Source: Inia geoffrensis
Lineage: Eukaryota > Chordata > Mammalia > Artiodactyla > Iniidae
Assembly: GCA_036417435.1 (NCBI GenBank)
Contig: CM070899.1
Coordinates: forward strand, 146,706,237 to 146,770,236
Length of the DNA stretch: 64,000 bases
Reading direction: 5' to 3'
The notes under the pieces were generated by a model. The model was not told the origin of the DNA, did no database searches, and saw only the letters and a program-made list of their open reading frames with translations. Position numbers and translations under genes: made by a program. Of the stretch, positions 23,191-33,832 are shown in pieces. Positions within the stretch are counted from its first letter, which is position 1, and each line of letters starts with the position of its first letter.

Positions 23191-23432
23191 GAGATTCTTT
23201 TTTAAAATTTATCTACTTATTCATTTTTGGCTGTGTTGGGTCTTCGCTGCTCTACGTGGCCTTCTCATTGTGGTGGTCTCCCCTGGTGTGGAGCCTGTGG
23301 GCTTCAGTAGTTATGGCACACGGGCCTAGTTGCTCCGTGTCATGTGGGATCTTCCCGGACCAGGGATCAAACCCGTGTTCCCTGCCTTGGCAGGTGGACG
23401 CCCAGCCACTGAGCCACCAGGGAAGCCCCTGG
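23191..23432 (-). mobile_element. CHR-type SINE, oldest of the nest
   Basis: Body from 'tcatttttggctgtgttgggtc' to 'gagccaccagggaagcccc', with an internal deletion relative to the long class. Its tail was the landing site of the other two copies. Confidence 0.88.
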
Positions 23433-23443
23433 GAGGCAGTTTA

Positions 23444-24340
23444 GATGAGGAGTTCTTTCCAGCTGTGTTTCTGGGATTCTGTGTTTTTGAGTATTGAATG
23501 TTACATACCAGATCAGTTCACATTTTTTTTTTCCTTTTCAGTAGAATATGACTTTACCTAAGAACAGTAGAAAACAGCCTTCTCTTTTAGCTGTCTCAAC
23601 TCATTCAAACCTCATTTCTAACTTAGCCTAACTTTATAGTTTATTTTGGGTGCAGTATCCTGCCCACGTTTTATCTGCTATAAAAATGTATTTTTCCTTC
23701 CATGAGGGGAAAAAATGCAAGCTAACACATATTTTTTTTGGATTATCTTTTTTCCCCATTATTTTCCTAACCCCTTGAGCTCTGTTCATGCCTCTGCCAG
23801 TCTTTAAAAAAAGTTGATTCAGTTTGAGGATAGCTGAAACATTTTTTATGTAGGAGTGGTTTGTAAAATGTGGGAGAATTCTACTGACTTTCCTCTCACG
23901 GCATCATTCGGTAGCAGCTTACCAGTGATACAGAGACTACTGCTGATGCCTTTACCGTTCTAGGATAGTTCTAGGTTTTGAAGGAGTCAACACAGTTTTA
24001 CTTCAGTATAGAAACCAGGAAAAACTTTACTTTGTCATCTGAAAAATACCTGGGTGTATGTAAGCTTCATTATACGACTAGATTTTCATTCACTTTGCAA
24101 ATTTGGGCTTCATGAAGCTACTATAAGGTGAAAAAAAATGATCTATGATCCTGCCAGTTTTGCCACAGACTGATCTCTATCATGCAGAATCTTATTACTC
24201 TAAAAGAGCAGAACACTACTGAGAGAGAGCTCTGGGAAGATTTCCAACAACTTTGTTTCTTATGGTTGAAAGCATTTGCCATCATATTTTTATAAGGTGC
24301 TGGTCGTGGGGCTCTCTCCTCCCCCTGCTACCTCCCAGTT
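23444..24340. other. Unique sequence, no feature seen
   Basis: A good acceptor-like tract ends at about 23541 (ttccttttcag), but no donor pairs with it within 300 nt. No repeat recognised. Confidence 0.45.
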
Positions 24341-24560
24341 GTATAAGTGATACACAGAATTTGGCAAATATGTAATAAAGGAAATAATTACCCATAATTC
24401 CATTACCTAGAGATAGTTAATATTTTGATTTCCTTCTAGTCTTTTTCTTCCTTTTACATGGTTTAAAAAATACATAGTTGATCAGATTATATAAACAGTT
24501 TTCTCCTTTTTTCCGTTTAATAGTGTGTTCCCATGTAATACAGTTTCTTGAATATTATTT
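24341..24560. repeat. Old interspersed repeat, family not assigned (copy A)
   Basis: 'gaaataattacccataattccattacctagagatagttaatattttgatttccttctagtct' is a phrase I recognise from an old dispersed mammalian repeat, and a related copy lies at 41701-41960. I could not decide the family. Confidence 0.45.
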
Positions 24561-26109
24561 TAAGGGATAGCATAATTCTATTGCTTGGAGTTATCAGATT
24601 TGTTAGTAGATTAAAATTTTTTTTTTCCAAAACAAGTTTTTCTTCAATTTTATCATTATTTCCTTGTGGTAAAGTAAAATTACTGAACATAGAACATTTT
24701 CAAGTTTTTTTATTAAAAATTGTTAAATTTTATCTAAAATGCTTTGACTGCATTATAGTTAATATGTATCATCTGAGTAAGGGAGTATTTTGCTACATCT
24801 TTGTCATCAGTGGGCGCTTTTGTTTTCCTACCGTTTCTTGTTTTATAGGGGAAAAAATACAATGAGATTATACCTCTCTTAGAAATGCTATGACTATCTA
24901 GTCAGTTCATAAGCTCCTTGGTCTTCGTTTTGGTCTGAACCCAATTCTGGGGACTTCTTGATCATCCCTTCAATATTATTAGCTAAGCTTTGTAAACACA
25001 TGAGTGCCTTGTGTTAGACCAGATCTGGAGTGGGTTCATTAAAACCAGGCTGTCACTGAATAGTTAAGCAAGCATTTGGAAATTCCCTGTGAAGGAAAAA
25101 GAACACCCAACAAAACTATCCATGTTTATGGTGTTCCGTGCCCATCCTTTATATAGCTAGCAGTTACTTTGGCGGAACCAGTTTGTGCATCCAGAAGAAC
25201 TAGTCCAAATGTCTCTGCCCTTTATCAATGCAGACACCTGGTCATCCCCTCCTGTTGCCTTTTCTTTTGACTGTAACTAGCAGGTTTTCAGCTAGCTTAC
25301 AGGTTACATACAGACTTGTTTATTCAACTTTAGCTCCGTATTTACTAGGCATATTTCTGTTTTATAGGTGAAACTCTTTAGGTTAAATTTCTCTGTTTCT
25401 GGAACTTATTCATGTGTTCTGAAATGCTTCTTTTTATTGTAACTGACTATAGTCTTAACTCATGAATCCTACCCAGGAGGGACTTGACTTTGATATCATG
25501 GAGAGAGGTGGTGCAAAATCTTCAACAGGCAGTTGTCATAGAGATAAAAGAGCAATTCTTCTGTATTCATCAGTAGAAATTGTCCTATCTGGTATTGCAT
25601 AGGTGAATCTTTTCTTTAATTAACCAGTTTTCAGTTACCTTAAGGTTGGTCAGGTGCCAAAAAGGAGAAAAGGAGAGATCTAAGCAGTAAACCACCACAA
25701 AGATGTCAACACGGTGGTGCATCAAAGCTCTCACACGCTTTTGTTTATCCTAGGAAAACTATACTTTCTCAGTCATCCAGTTACTCTTGGCATATTGCAA
25801 TTTGAAGAAGGTTACTTACCTCTTTTCCTAGCCTCTAGCAAAGCAATGATGGCCATTCAGAAGCCAAGGATTAAGTTTAGGGATGGCTTAGTGTGGTGGA
25901 AATTGAAAAAAAAAAAAATTCTAGAGTGGTTTAAACAATGCAAGTGGATTTCACTAAAGGGGCTGAAATAGCAGTTTGATAGCAAGAGAAACTGCAAGAA
26001 ACATACTTAACTCTAAGCTCAGTAGTCTGGTGCCATTTGAAAGTTTGAGCATTTCTTTTCAGGTCTTTATGTGGTTATGTTTTTCACATATGTAAATATT
26101 TAGAAGGAA
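24561..26109. other. Unique AT-rich sequence
   Basis: About 1.5 kb with no recognised repeat or exon. A 105-codon frame at 24548-24865 is low-complexity and hydrophobic with no recognised family. Confidence 0.5.
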
Positions 26110-26390
26110 AAGTTTTTAATTCAGAGTAAGTCTAGTTTGTCATGTGTTCTTTTGTGGATTGTACATTTGATGTCATATATAAGATATCTTTGCCTTAGCC
26201 AGGATCACAAAGATTTTCTCCTACTTTTCTTCTAAAAGTTTTACAGTTTCAGCTCTTATGTTTTATGTCTGTGATCCACTTTTGGGTTAATTTTTGTGTG
26301 TGATGTGAGCTAAGGGTTTAAGTTCTTTTTTTCTTTTCTTTTTTGCATGTGGATATTCACTTGTTTAGTGCCATTTGTTGAAAAGATTCT
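26110..26390 (-). repeat. Old L1 ORF2 fragment
   Basis: 'agatatctttgccttagccaggatcacaaagattttctcctac', 'gtctgtgatccacttttgggttaa' and 'gtgccatttgttgaaaagatt' are the complement of a central-to-3' ORF2 segment of an old L1. Confidence 0.8.
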
Positions 26391-28015
26391 TAACAGTTCT
26401 TTTAAGCTGTATTACTACCTCTCAGTCTTGGATGTGCTAATGAACAGAAGCCTTCATTTTCTGGCCAAGTTAGGGGAAGAGGGAGGGAAGGGGTTTGTCT
26501 TGAGTCTTGGCCTTATTGTAGGGAGGTCTTGTACCATAGTTTGCTTTGCTTGATTCTGATTCTATCTATTAAGACATCCACAGGGTCTTTGTAAACAGTG
26601 AGTAGAGTTTTAGCCAGCTTGGCTTTAGTTAAGAAGATGCTGTTATCCTCTCCCTCTGAGGGTGATCATGAAATCTTATTTTAACACACAGTTAGGGTTG
26701 GATAAACCTAGGATAGTATAAGCTGACTTGAACATTTGTTAAAAATAGTTTTAACATGAGAATGATGAAACCGTTCTTAAAACATTCTCTTTTCTTTTTC
26801 CAAACAGTTATTTCTAACACTGTAAGTAAAACACGTTTATTACAGAAACTTGGAAATTACCGAAATATAAAGAAAAACCTCTCTTTCCCCATCACTACCA
26901 TCCTGATTTTGGTGCAGCAGTACTTTAAGTTTTGTGTGGTTGGTATATGGACTCTGTATAGCATAGTTTTTGGGAACAATATTTTGGTCTACTGATGGAT
27001 TCAGGCCTGTTTTCTTGCATTTCTCATGGGAAGGGAAAAGATTAAGAGCTAATATTTGATGAGCATCTATTGTGAGCCAAGCCTTGTACCTCATAAAGCT
27101 CCATGAAGTATCAAAATTATAATATATTATTTATAATATTTATTAAATTAAAAAAATTTAGTATTAAAAATGTATTCCCTCTCTCCATCTTCCCTACCTC
27201 CCCCCTGCTTTTTTACAATCTGGGGTTAAATTATGTGCCCAGTGTCATTCAGCTAGTGTGATAAATCTGAAAATCGGGGAGAAAGTGTAAGCATCTTTCA
27301 TTTAAAATAGTTAACCTGTATTTTCTTTCATGGTTGGAAAAGCTTGAAAAGAAGAGAGGATGAAATATTTCTTATTTTCTTTCTTTTTTGGCTCATGTGG
27401 TCTCCCTTTTATTATTCTCCCTCAGAATTAGAAGTTACACGGTCTCCTTACGTCCTGCTCAAATTAAAGCTTTTTTCTCTTCCTCTTTCTGTGCTGTGCT
27501 TTCAGCTCCAAGAGCCTTAGTTTTAACTTTGGTACTGTTAGCTGAATAGAAAGATAAAGAAAAGAGCGAGGATTTTTAACAAGGAAAATCCCTTGAATTG
27601 GATTGATTTCATCAGCAATTATAATTTATTTAGCATTAACTAATAACTAGCTGTGGATTACCAGACAGACCACTCAGTTTCTTCATCTCTAAAATGAATC
27701 AGCTTCTCACCAAAGATTTTTCTGTGGTACATCAGCATTTCTAATTTTTTGTGTTAGTGGAAACATGAAATAAATTTCTGGTGATAGGGTCAGGAGTAAT
27801 TGCCATAAGGATGAGTATTGAAAGAACCTCTGTCTTCTCCTAAGTGCCCTTAAATCTCAAATCACCAAACCATTTGCATTGGAGTTAATGGGTAAGAAGC
27901 GTCAATTGCAGTGTACTCTTTGTGTGTGTGCACGCACACGTGAGTGTGTCTGTATTGGACATATGTAATCCTGGAGCCTCATTTTTCTTCCTCCTCGTTT
28001 AAGAGGTATTTATGA
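26391..28015. other. Mostly unique sequence
   Basis: A weak, uncertain copy of the unassigned repeat may lie at 26800-26990. A mixed TG/CA tract with an inner CACGTG occurs at 27921-27948. Otherwise nothing recognised. Confidence 0.45.
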
Positions 28016-28036
28016 CTGTCAAGGCCGCCTTGACAG
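28016..28036. repeat. Near-perfect 21-bp palindrome
   Basis: CTGTCAAGGC, one C, then GCCTTGACAG: ten paired bases on each side of a single central base. Each arm carries TGACAG, the core bound by TALE homeodomain factors of the MEIS/TGIF type. The surrounding few hundred bases show no repeat signature. A regulatory role is an inference only. Confidence 0.7.
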
Positions 28037-28587
28037 CTAGAATGTCCCATTGACACCCTCATTTTACCAAATAGCATAACTATTCTAATCTGTTGCTTAT
28101 GTTGTTGCCATAGTATCCTGTCTGGAAACAGAAAGGTGGTTGATACGTTTGTACAGGAATCCAGATTTATTTCCCCCTCACTGACATGCGCCAGCAGAAA
28201 TTTTTTTCTTGTGATTCACGCTAAGGCCTGGGGGTATAAATCAGTGCTAAGGGGGGAGGGATGTCTGGACTCTGGACAGTTAAAATTAGAGTCTTTATAT
28301 TAACCCATTCTGTTAATCATTAAACTGTTCTGTTTAGTGATTTAGGGCTTTCCCCTTGAGCCAGCTACTTGCTATATGAATTGTATTTATTCCTGACGAA
28401 TGTTATGTTTGAGCTGAACATAGAACTCAGGCTAGAGCGGAGCATCTTCCTGCTACCTCAGGCTCATTAAAACAAACAACTAAAAACAGAAAACAACTGA
28501 AGGTGGCAGCCTCCAGGGATCATCTTAACATATTTGGACCAGTGAATCAGAGTGAAAAATGGTAAAAGGTGGTTTTGGAGGTGTGGA

Positions 28588-28655
28588 AAAGAAATCCTAA
28601 AGGAAATTAAAAAATCCTAAATCCTAAAGGAAGTAAATCCTAAAGGAAATTATTT
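28588..28655 (+). repeat. Short local tandem repeat
   Basis: The word 'atcctaaaggaaat' or a one-base variant occurs three times, plus a partial 'aaatcctaa', within 68 nt. It looks like local slippage, not part of a dispersed family. Confidence 0.8.
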
Positions 28656-28893
28656 TTTATCCCTTTTATTCTAGTGCCAGTGAACCTTTGACTTGATTGC
28701 GGAAGAAATCCACATGGGAGTAGGAAGTTGTTTAGAGTAAAATCTTCACGTTGCATTGATATTTTTGCTTTTCACGTGTTCAGAAAAATTGGAAAGAGAA
28801 GCTGTTAGTGGTTGAGTGAAGTACCAACAGACAAAACACTACCCTTTCAGGATGTCTGAGGGGAAATACAGAATCAGTTTTTATCTTTTTCAG

Positions 28894-28983
28894 AAGACAT
28901 GGCCATGTAGGCTTTGAGGGAAAGGCATTACAATCCAGTTAAATTTACTGAGGTTAACACCAGGATTCCAGCAGCACTTCCTG
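28894..28983 (+). other. Candidate non-coding exon
   Basis: 'ttttatctttttcag' ends at 28893 and CTG|GTGAGTGG starts at 28984, enclosing 90 nt. All three frames contain stops, so the block could only be a UTR or long non-coding RNA exon, or a chance pair of splice-like words. Confidence 0.15.
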
Positions 28984-30079
28984 GTGAGTGGATTTTGTTC
29001 TGGGTGGCCTTCTACTTTCCATTTTGGACCTCTTACTGGAGGCTTTCTCTCCCAGCCCCTTTGCCCTGGGGTATTTTGTTACCACAGAATAGTTAACGCT
29101 TCATATGGTACAATCATCAGCTGTTTGGAAAACTGTTCCACAGCTGAGGAAATGAAGGTAGAGAGAATTTGCACAGTGTCACGCATACCGTTTTCCCATT
29201 TAACGTCTTCTCTTAGAGTATTTGAGACTTTAAATGAACTCTTCCCTTCTTTTCCCTCGCCCTCCATATGCTTACTCAACCAAAAAACCCTTATCCTCTG
29301 ATCTCCGATAAGTACTGGGAAGTTATCTGATCAAAATAGTTCTTTGGAATGAGCCTCTTTTGAGGTTATTTACATTTTTTAAAGATGTTGGATAGTTTTA
29401 ATGAATGCTCAGCATAGTTTGTGGGCTTTGTTTTTGAGGCCCCTAAAACACCAAAGAAAACTACTTGGCACTTTACCACTGAAAGGCACTTGTCTCTAAA
29501 CCTGCATTTGTAGAGCTCACAGTGGAAGTTATAGTTTATGATGACACCCCTGAGAGTCAGCCTAGAGAAAACTGATTGATGTACTCTAATTTTGGAGACA
29601 GAAGAGTAAACTGATATATCTTAGGATTTTTAGTGATCATTGATGCAGAAAATTTGTTATTTAAGATAGTCTGTGTCCTGAAATGTCATTAAATTCTCTT
29701 TTCCTATCTGCTTGTCATATTATGGAGGTAGTTTATATAGAAGTGGGCTCTGATAAAAATTCATTTAATTACATCTTCCTTTCGGCTCCCATAGTACTAT
29801 GATTTACCTTTATTATAGTACTTACTTATAGACTGACTTGGGTTGAAAGATTTTATCAACTGTGAAAAAAGCCGGTTTATAATTAAATTAATAAAGTTCA
29901 GGCAGGGACAGAGAGAGCCAAAGATTATTTATAGTTGTCTCATTATAATGGCACTGTACCTGAAGTTTTTCTTTCTATGTAGTTTACTTAGTTGTAGAAG
30001 TGCTGTAGTTGTTGAGAGCAGCCTGGTATTGCTAGAGTTGTAATGGCAGCAGGTTATAAAGATATTGATAATAATTTGG
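28984..30079. other. Unique sequence, no feature seen
   Basis: No repeat or RNA gene recognised. The 105-codon frame at 28984-29301 has no recognised family. Confidence 0.45.
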
Positions 30080-30640
30080 GGCTAGGGAGTTTGACCTTAT
30101 TGTGAAGAAAGCAAAGGATCCTTGGGAGGGAGGATTTGATCAGATAATCGACACACAAATCATAATCAAACTGTGGGGAAGTTGAGCCTTGTGATAATGT
30201 GGAGGTTATGGTTAGTGGCAGGGAGAACATTAGGGAAGCTATATAGTCCAAGAGAGAGGATGAGGACTTGGGTAGTAGGAATGGATAAAGAGACATTGTA
30301 GAGGTAAAATAGAGTTTGTTGAGCTACAACGTAGGGAGTAAAGGAGAAGGAAATCATTGCATGAGAGCTTGAGGTGAGACCATTAATGAGGATGAAGGAC
30401 AGAGAATGAGGGTATAGGAGATGGGTTTGGTACAGAACATCCATGGAGAATAGGATGTCTAGCAGGCAGTTGGCAATTAGGAGGGTATGGAGCTTTAGGA
30501 AAGAAGTTAGAGCTAGAGAGTCAATGTCAAGAGCAATTGCATATAGGTGATAGTTGAAACTGAGGGAATGGGGTGGAAAAATGTTTGTTGGATGTGAGGG
30601 CTGCCTGGGGGTAGTAAGTTGCCTAGGTTGTCTGGCCAGG
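30080..30640 (-). repeat. L2 LINE relic, antisense coding part
   Basis: Purine-rich strand with antisense L2 phrases in order: 'gaggatgaggacttgggtag', 'ggatgtctagcaggcagttggcaattagg', 'gtcaagagcaattgcatataggtgatagttgaaactgaggg'. The 166-codon minus frame that crosses it does not follow the L2 protein and is a chance frame. Confidence 0.6.
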
Positions 30641-30785
30641 TAAACATGCCTTTTCTTCCTCCCCACTTTGCCCAGCCCTTCCTAGAGCGCTGGGCTCTGA
30701 TGAAGAGAATTTAACTTAAAATCCATCGTACCATTAAACATTGTATCAATATATGACAGCATAAATATTTGGGTTTCACAGTGTA

Positions 30786-31062
30786 TACTGTGAGAGGCAG
30801 TACTGCACGGTAAATAAGAGCATAAATTCTAGAGCCAGAATGCCTGGGCCCTAAACCTTTCTCTGTTCCTTACTAGCTGTCTACTTACTAGTTGCGTGAC
30901 CTTGGACAGTGTGTTCAACCTCTGTTGCTCCATTGCCTCTTTTGTAAAGCTGAGATATAGTGGTTATTGTGAGGATTAAATTATTTATTTTAAAACCCTT
31001 ATAACAGAGCTTGGTATGTCATAAGCTCAAGTTATAGTTATTAGCTATTATTATCACATACT
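30786..31062 (+). repeat. MIR SINE relic, near full length
   Basis: 'agagccagaatgcctgggccc', 'ctagttgcgtgaccttggacagtg', 'gttattgtgaggattaaat', 'cagagcttggtatgtcataagctcaa'. The tRNA-like part and the core are both visible. Confidence 0.9.
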
Positions 31063-31545
31063 CTGATATCTGTCCTAAATTGTTCCAGGTAGTAATTTGG
31101 TACATTCAGAGTCCAGTAACTCATAGTTAAAAATTACTCTCCTCAGATCTTTCCCTTTGCTACCAGTAACTTTAAAACTAATGAGCAGAAGTTGATTTGA
31201 ATTTCTTTTCCTCTTTTTGCTTGCTTTGTTTTTGGGGGAAGTTAGAGCAGCTTTGTGCCCCTTTTGGTTGTAGATGAGATAGGAAGTGTAGCCATAGCAA
31301 TAATAGATTTTGAGTCTGTTGCTTTCTTCTCCTACCTCATTCTACTCATACCAGTGTGGATGCTGCTATCAGTGCCCTACATGGGCTGTATTGGGGCTTG
31401 AAGATGAGCTGCAATTCATTGAACTTTGTATTTCTAATCCTCCAGTCAGCTGCTATAATCACTAGAAATTTTCAGAGGGGGCCAATTAAGTAAAAGTAAT
31501 ATTTTATGTTGGACAAACTTGCCTTGGTAGTGTGAGAGGATTGGG
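31063..31545. other. Unique sequence, no feature seen
   Basis: Nothing recognised. Confidence 0.4.
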
Positions 31546-31690
31546 TGGTCAGGGTTTGAGTCCCATCCAGTTCTACCTCTGAACAAGTTACCTCTTAGGG
31601 TCTCATTTTCCTTCTCTATAAGAGAAAAGAAACTGGATCTTTATTATCAGCATTTCCATTTAGCTCTGATAATGTCATTCCTAGAAACAG
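31546..31690 (+). repeat. MIR-like fragment
   Basis: 'gtttgagtcccatccagttctacctctgaacaagttacctcttagggtctcattttccttctctataa' follows the order of the MIR 5' half, strongly diverged. Confidence 0.5.
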
Positions 31691-32179
31691 GACTCAAAAG
31701 TTTAAGTGTATCCTAGCAATAAGTGTAGGAAATAAAAAGGACATTTAAACATGCAACTAAAATAATTAGTGTTTTATAATTTTATTAGAGAATGTCACTG
31801 TAGCTTGATTATTTAGTGCAGGAGAGAAGAAGGTTTTTGGGAAAGAAATCGAGTGCTGGCAGCAGAACTCCATCTAGCATACGACACTTTACAGCTCTCT
31901 GGTGTTTTAGGGGAATATGCTTAGTATTTTGGAATGTGCTTTTGTGAGGTGTACCTTTTAAATTGGAAAGTGTGATAGCCATTCGACTTTAGCTCAGTTT
32001 TAAAGTAGTTTTCATGAAAACTTTTTTATTGCTCATCTAGAATTTTTCAGAATATTGACTCAAAAGGGGAAATCACTTAGCGCTGTTGCCAGCGTATACC
32101 ATTAATCAATTAGTATTTGGGGATCCACTGTGTAACTATCATAGAATCGAAAGTCTTGCTGGGGAAAAAGGCCCACATG
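31691..32179. other. Unique sequence, no feature seen
   Basis: Nothing recognised. Confidence 0.4.
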
Positions 32180-33012
32180 AATGCATGATTCTCTCTTTTC
32201 CACTCTCAATAAATGGCGTCACTGTCAGTCTATGTCATGGGAGGCAGAAATCTAGAAATCATCCTTGATACTCCTTTTTTCTTACTCCCTATTTTTATTA
32301 CATTTATCAACAGATCTTGTTGTGCTTAATATCCAGATATCTGTCATCTACCGCCTTCTTTCCATCTTTATCACTCTCACCCTAGCCCTAGCTGTTCCTT
32401 CTTACCTGAATTACTGCCACAGCTTTCTAGCTGGAAACTCTCTATCGACATCCTGCCTTCTTTCACTCTGTTGTCCATTACATGAACAAGTGAGCCTTTT
32501 AAAATAAAAACCTAATCATGACCCTTACTTTTAAAATAAAGACCGAAATAGTTGACAGTAGGCCCCAAATGGTCTGGCCCCTACACTCTTTTCCAGCCTC
32601 ATTTCACACCATATTCCCACCTGTTCTCTCTGCTCTACTCATGTTTGATTTCTTTTAATCCATCATATTTACTGTCTTGCTAGGGTCTGTGTACCTGAAA
32701 GATTCTTCTCTTTGTTATTTGTTTCTTAGCTCTCATCCGAAAAATTCATTTCTGAAGGAAGCTTTTTCTTGACTTTCTCCAAAGAGGTAAAATCTCCTTA
32801 TTATTTATTTTCATAATATCATGTACCTCATCTTTGCAATATTGTTGCACTTCTCTGTTTATGTGATTACTTGATTTTGCCCCTCGCTAGACTCTAAGCC
32901 CTCTGAGAGCACAGATTAAACCTTCAGAGGACTCAGCATTGTCTCCATGATACCTGGTAAGTCCCCTAGCAGGTAGTAGGAGCTCTGTAATTATATGTTA
33001 AATGAATGTGTG
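32180..33012 (+). repeat. L2 LINE relic, longest copy in the window
   Basis: Sense L2 landmarks over about 830 bp: 'gaaatcatccttgatactcc', 'cctgaattactgccacagctttctagctgg', 'cctaatcatgacccttac', 'ccaaatggtctggccccta', and the 3' end 'gcaggtagtaggagctctgtaattatatgttaaatgaatg'. It lacks an intact frame. Confidence 0.9.
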
Positions 33013-33544
33013 AGCTTTAGTTAATTAGTGGGCACAGAAGTAGCATTCTAATATGTAAAAGTGTGAGACTTGGATAGAAGTAACCCTGATTCTGTAATGA
33101 GGAGAAAGAGGTGGAGTTGGGGAGTGGTATGGACTGATGCCGTCAGGGAGAGTGTCTTACGTTGAAGCTGTGTATTGGATTTTTTGGATAATGTTACTGT
33201 GGAATGTGGACGGTGTCATACTGTTGGAAATTCAAGTCAGGTAAATGTGATTCCTTTTTTGTTTGGAGCAAAGTGAACACTGGATAAACAGCGTGTGGGA
33301 AGACTTGAGCCATAGTTTCCGTGACTTCATTGGGTTTTGTTGTGCTACTTGACAGGACTTAATGTTCTTTATCCTGCTTTCTGAACTTTAAGGAAGGAAT
33401 GGGGAATGGGTTAAGCCAAAAAAGGGGGTGTATAGTCAGAAAATGACAGAACCTCAGATTTGCTTTTTAAAATAATAGATTTTAAAAAAAGAGAGAGCTC
33501 TTCAATAAAATGGAAAGGGTATGGACCTGGGTTTGATTCTCAGC
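33013..33544. other. Unique sequence, no feature seen
   Basis: Nothing recognised. Confidence 0.45.
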
Positions 33545-33663
33545 TCTCCTTTAAGCAGCTTTATTGAGATGTAATTCATATACCGTGTAATTCACTCTTT
33601 TAAAATGTACAAGTTGGTGGCTTTTAGTATATTCACAGAGTTGTGTAGCAGTCATCACAGTGA
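33545..33663 (-). mobile_element. Older L1 3' UTR, left part (split host of a younger L1)
   Basis: 'agcagctttattgagatgtaattcatatacc' and 'gtgtagcagtcatcacag' are the complement of an old L1 3' UTR. The sequence resumes at 38666 on the other side of the younger L1. Confidence 0.85.
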
Positions 33664-33832
33664 TTTTATTTTATTTTATTTACTGATTTTAAAAATTTAA
33701 CTTTATTTTTTTTATACAGCAGGTTCTTATTAGTCATCAAGTTTATCAAGTCAATCCCAATCACCCAATTCATCCCACCACCACCCCCACCCCCCCGCCA
33801 CTATCCCCCCTTGGTGTCCATACGTTTGTTCC

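Larger units (their letters stand above)
22650..23443 (-). mobile_element. Composite of three nested CHR SINEs in one outer duplication
   Basis: The 11-bp word gaggcagttta occurs at 22650-22660 and 23433-23443 and encloses the whole cluster, so it marks the first insertion. The other two copies must have landed later, in the A/T-rich tail of the first. All three read on the minus strand. Confidence 0.85.

Noticed and set aside
23524..23620. Possible exon after 'ttccttttcag'
   Set aside because: The acceptor is good, but no convincing donor follows and the frame after the ATG closes after about 28 codons.
30166..30666. 166-codon minus-strand open frame
   Set aside because: It lies on the sense strand of an L2 relic, but the residues do not follow the L2 protein, so it is a wrong frame through old repeat.
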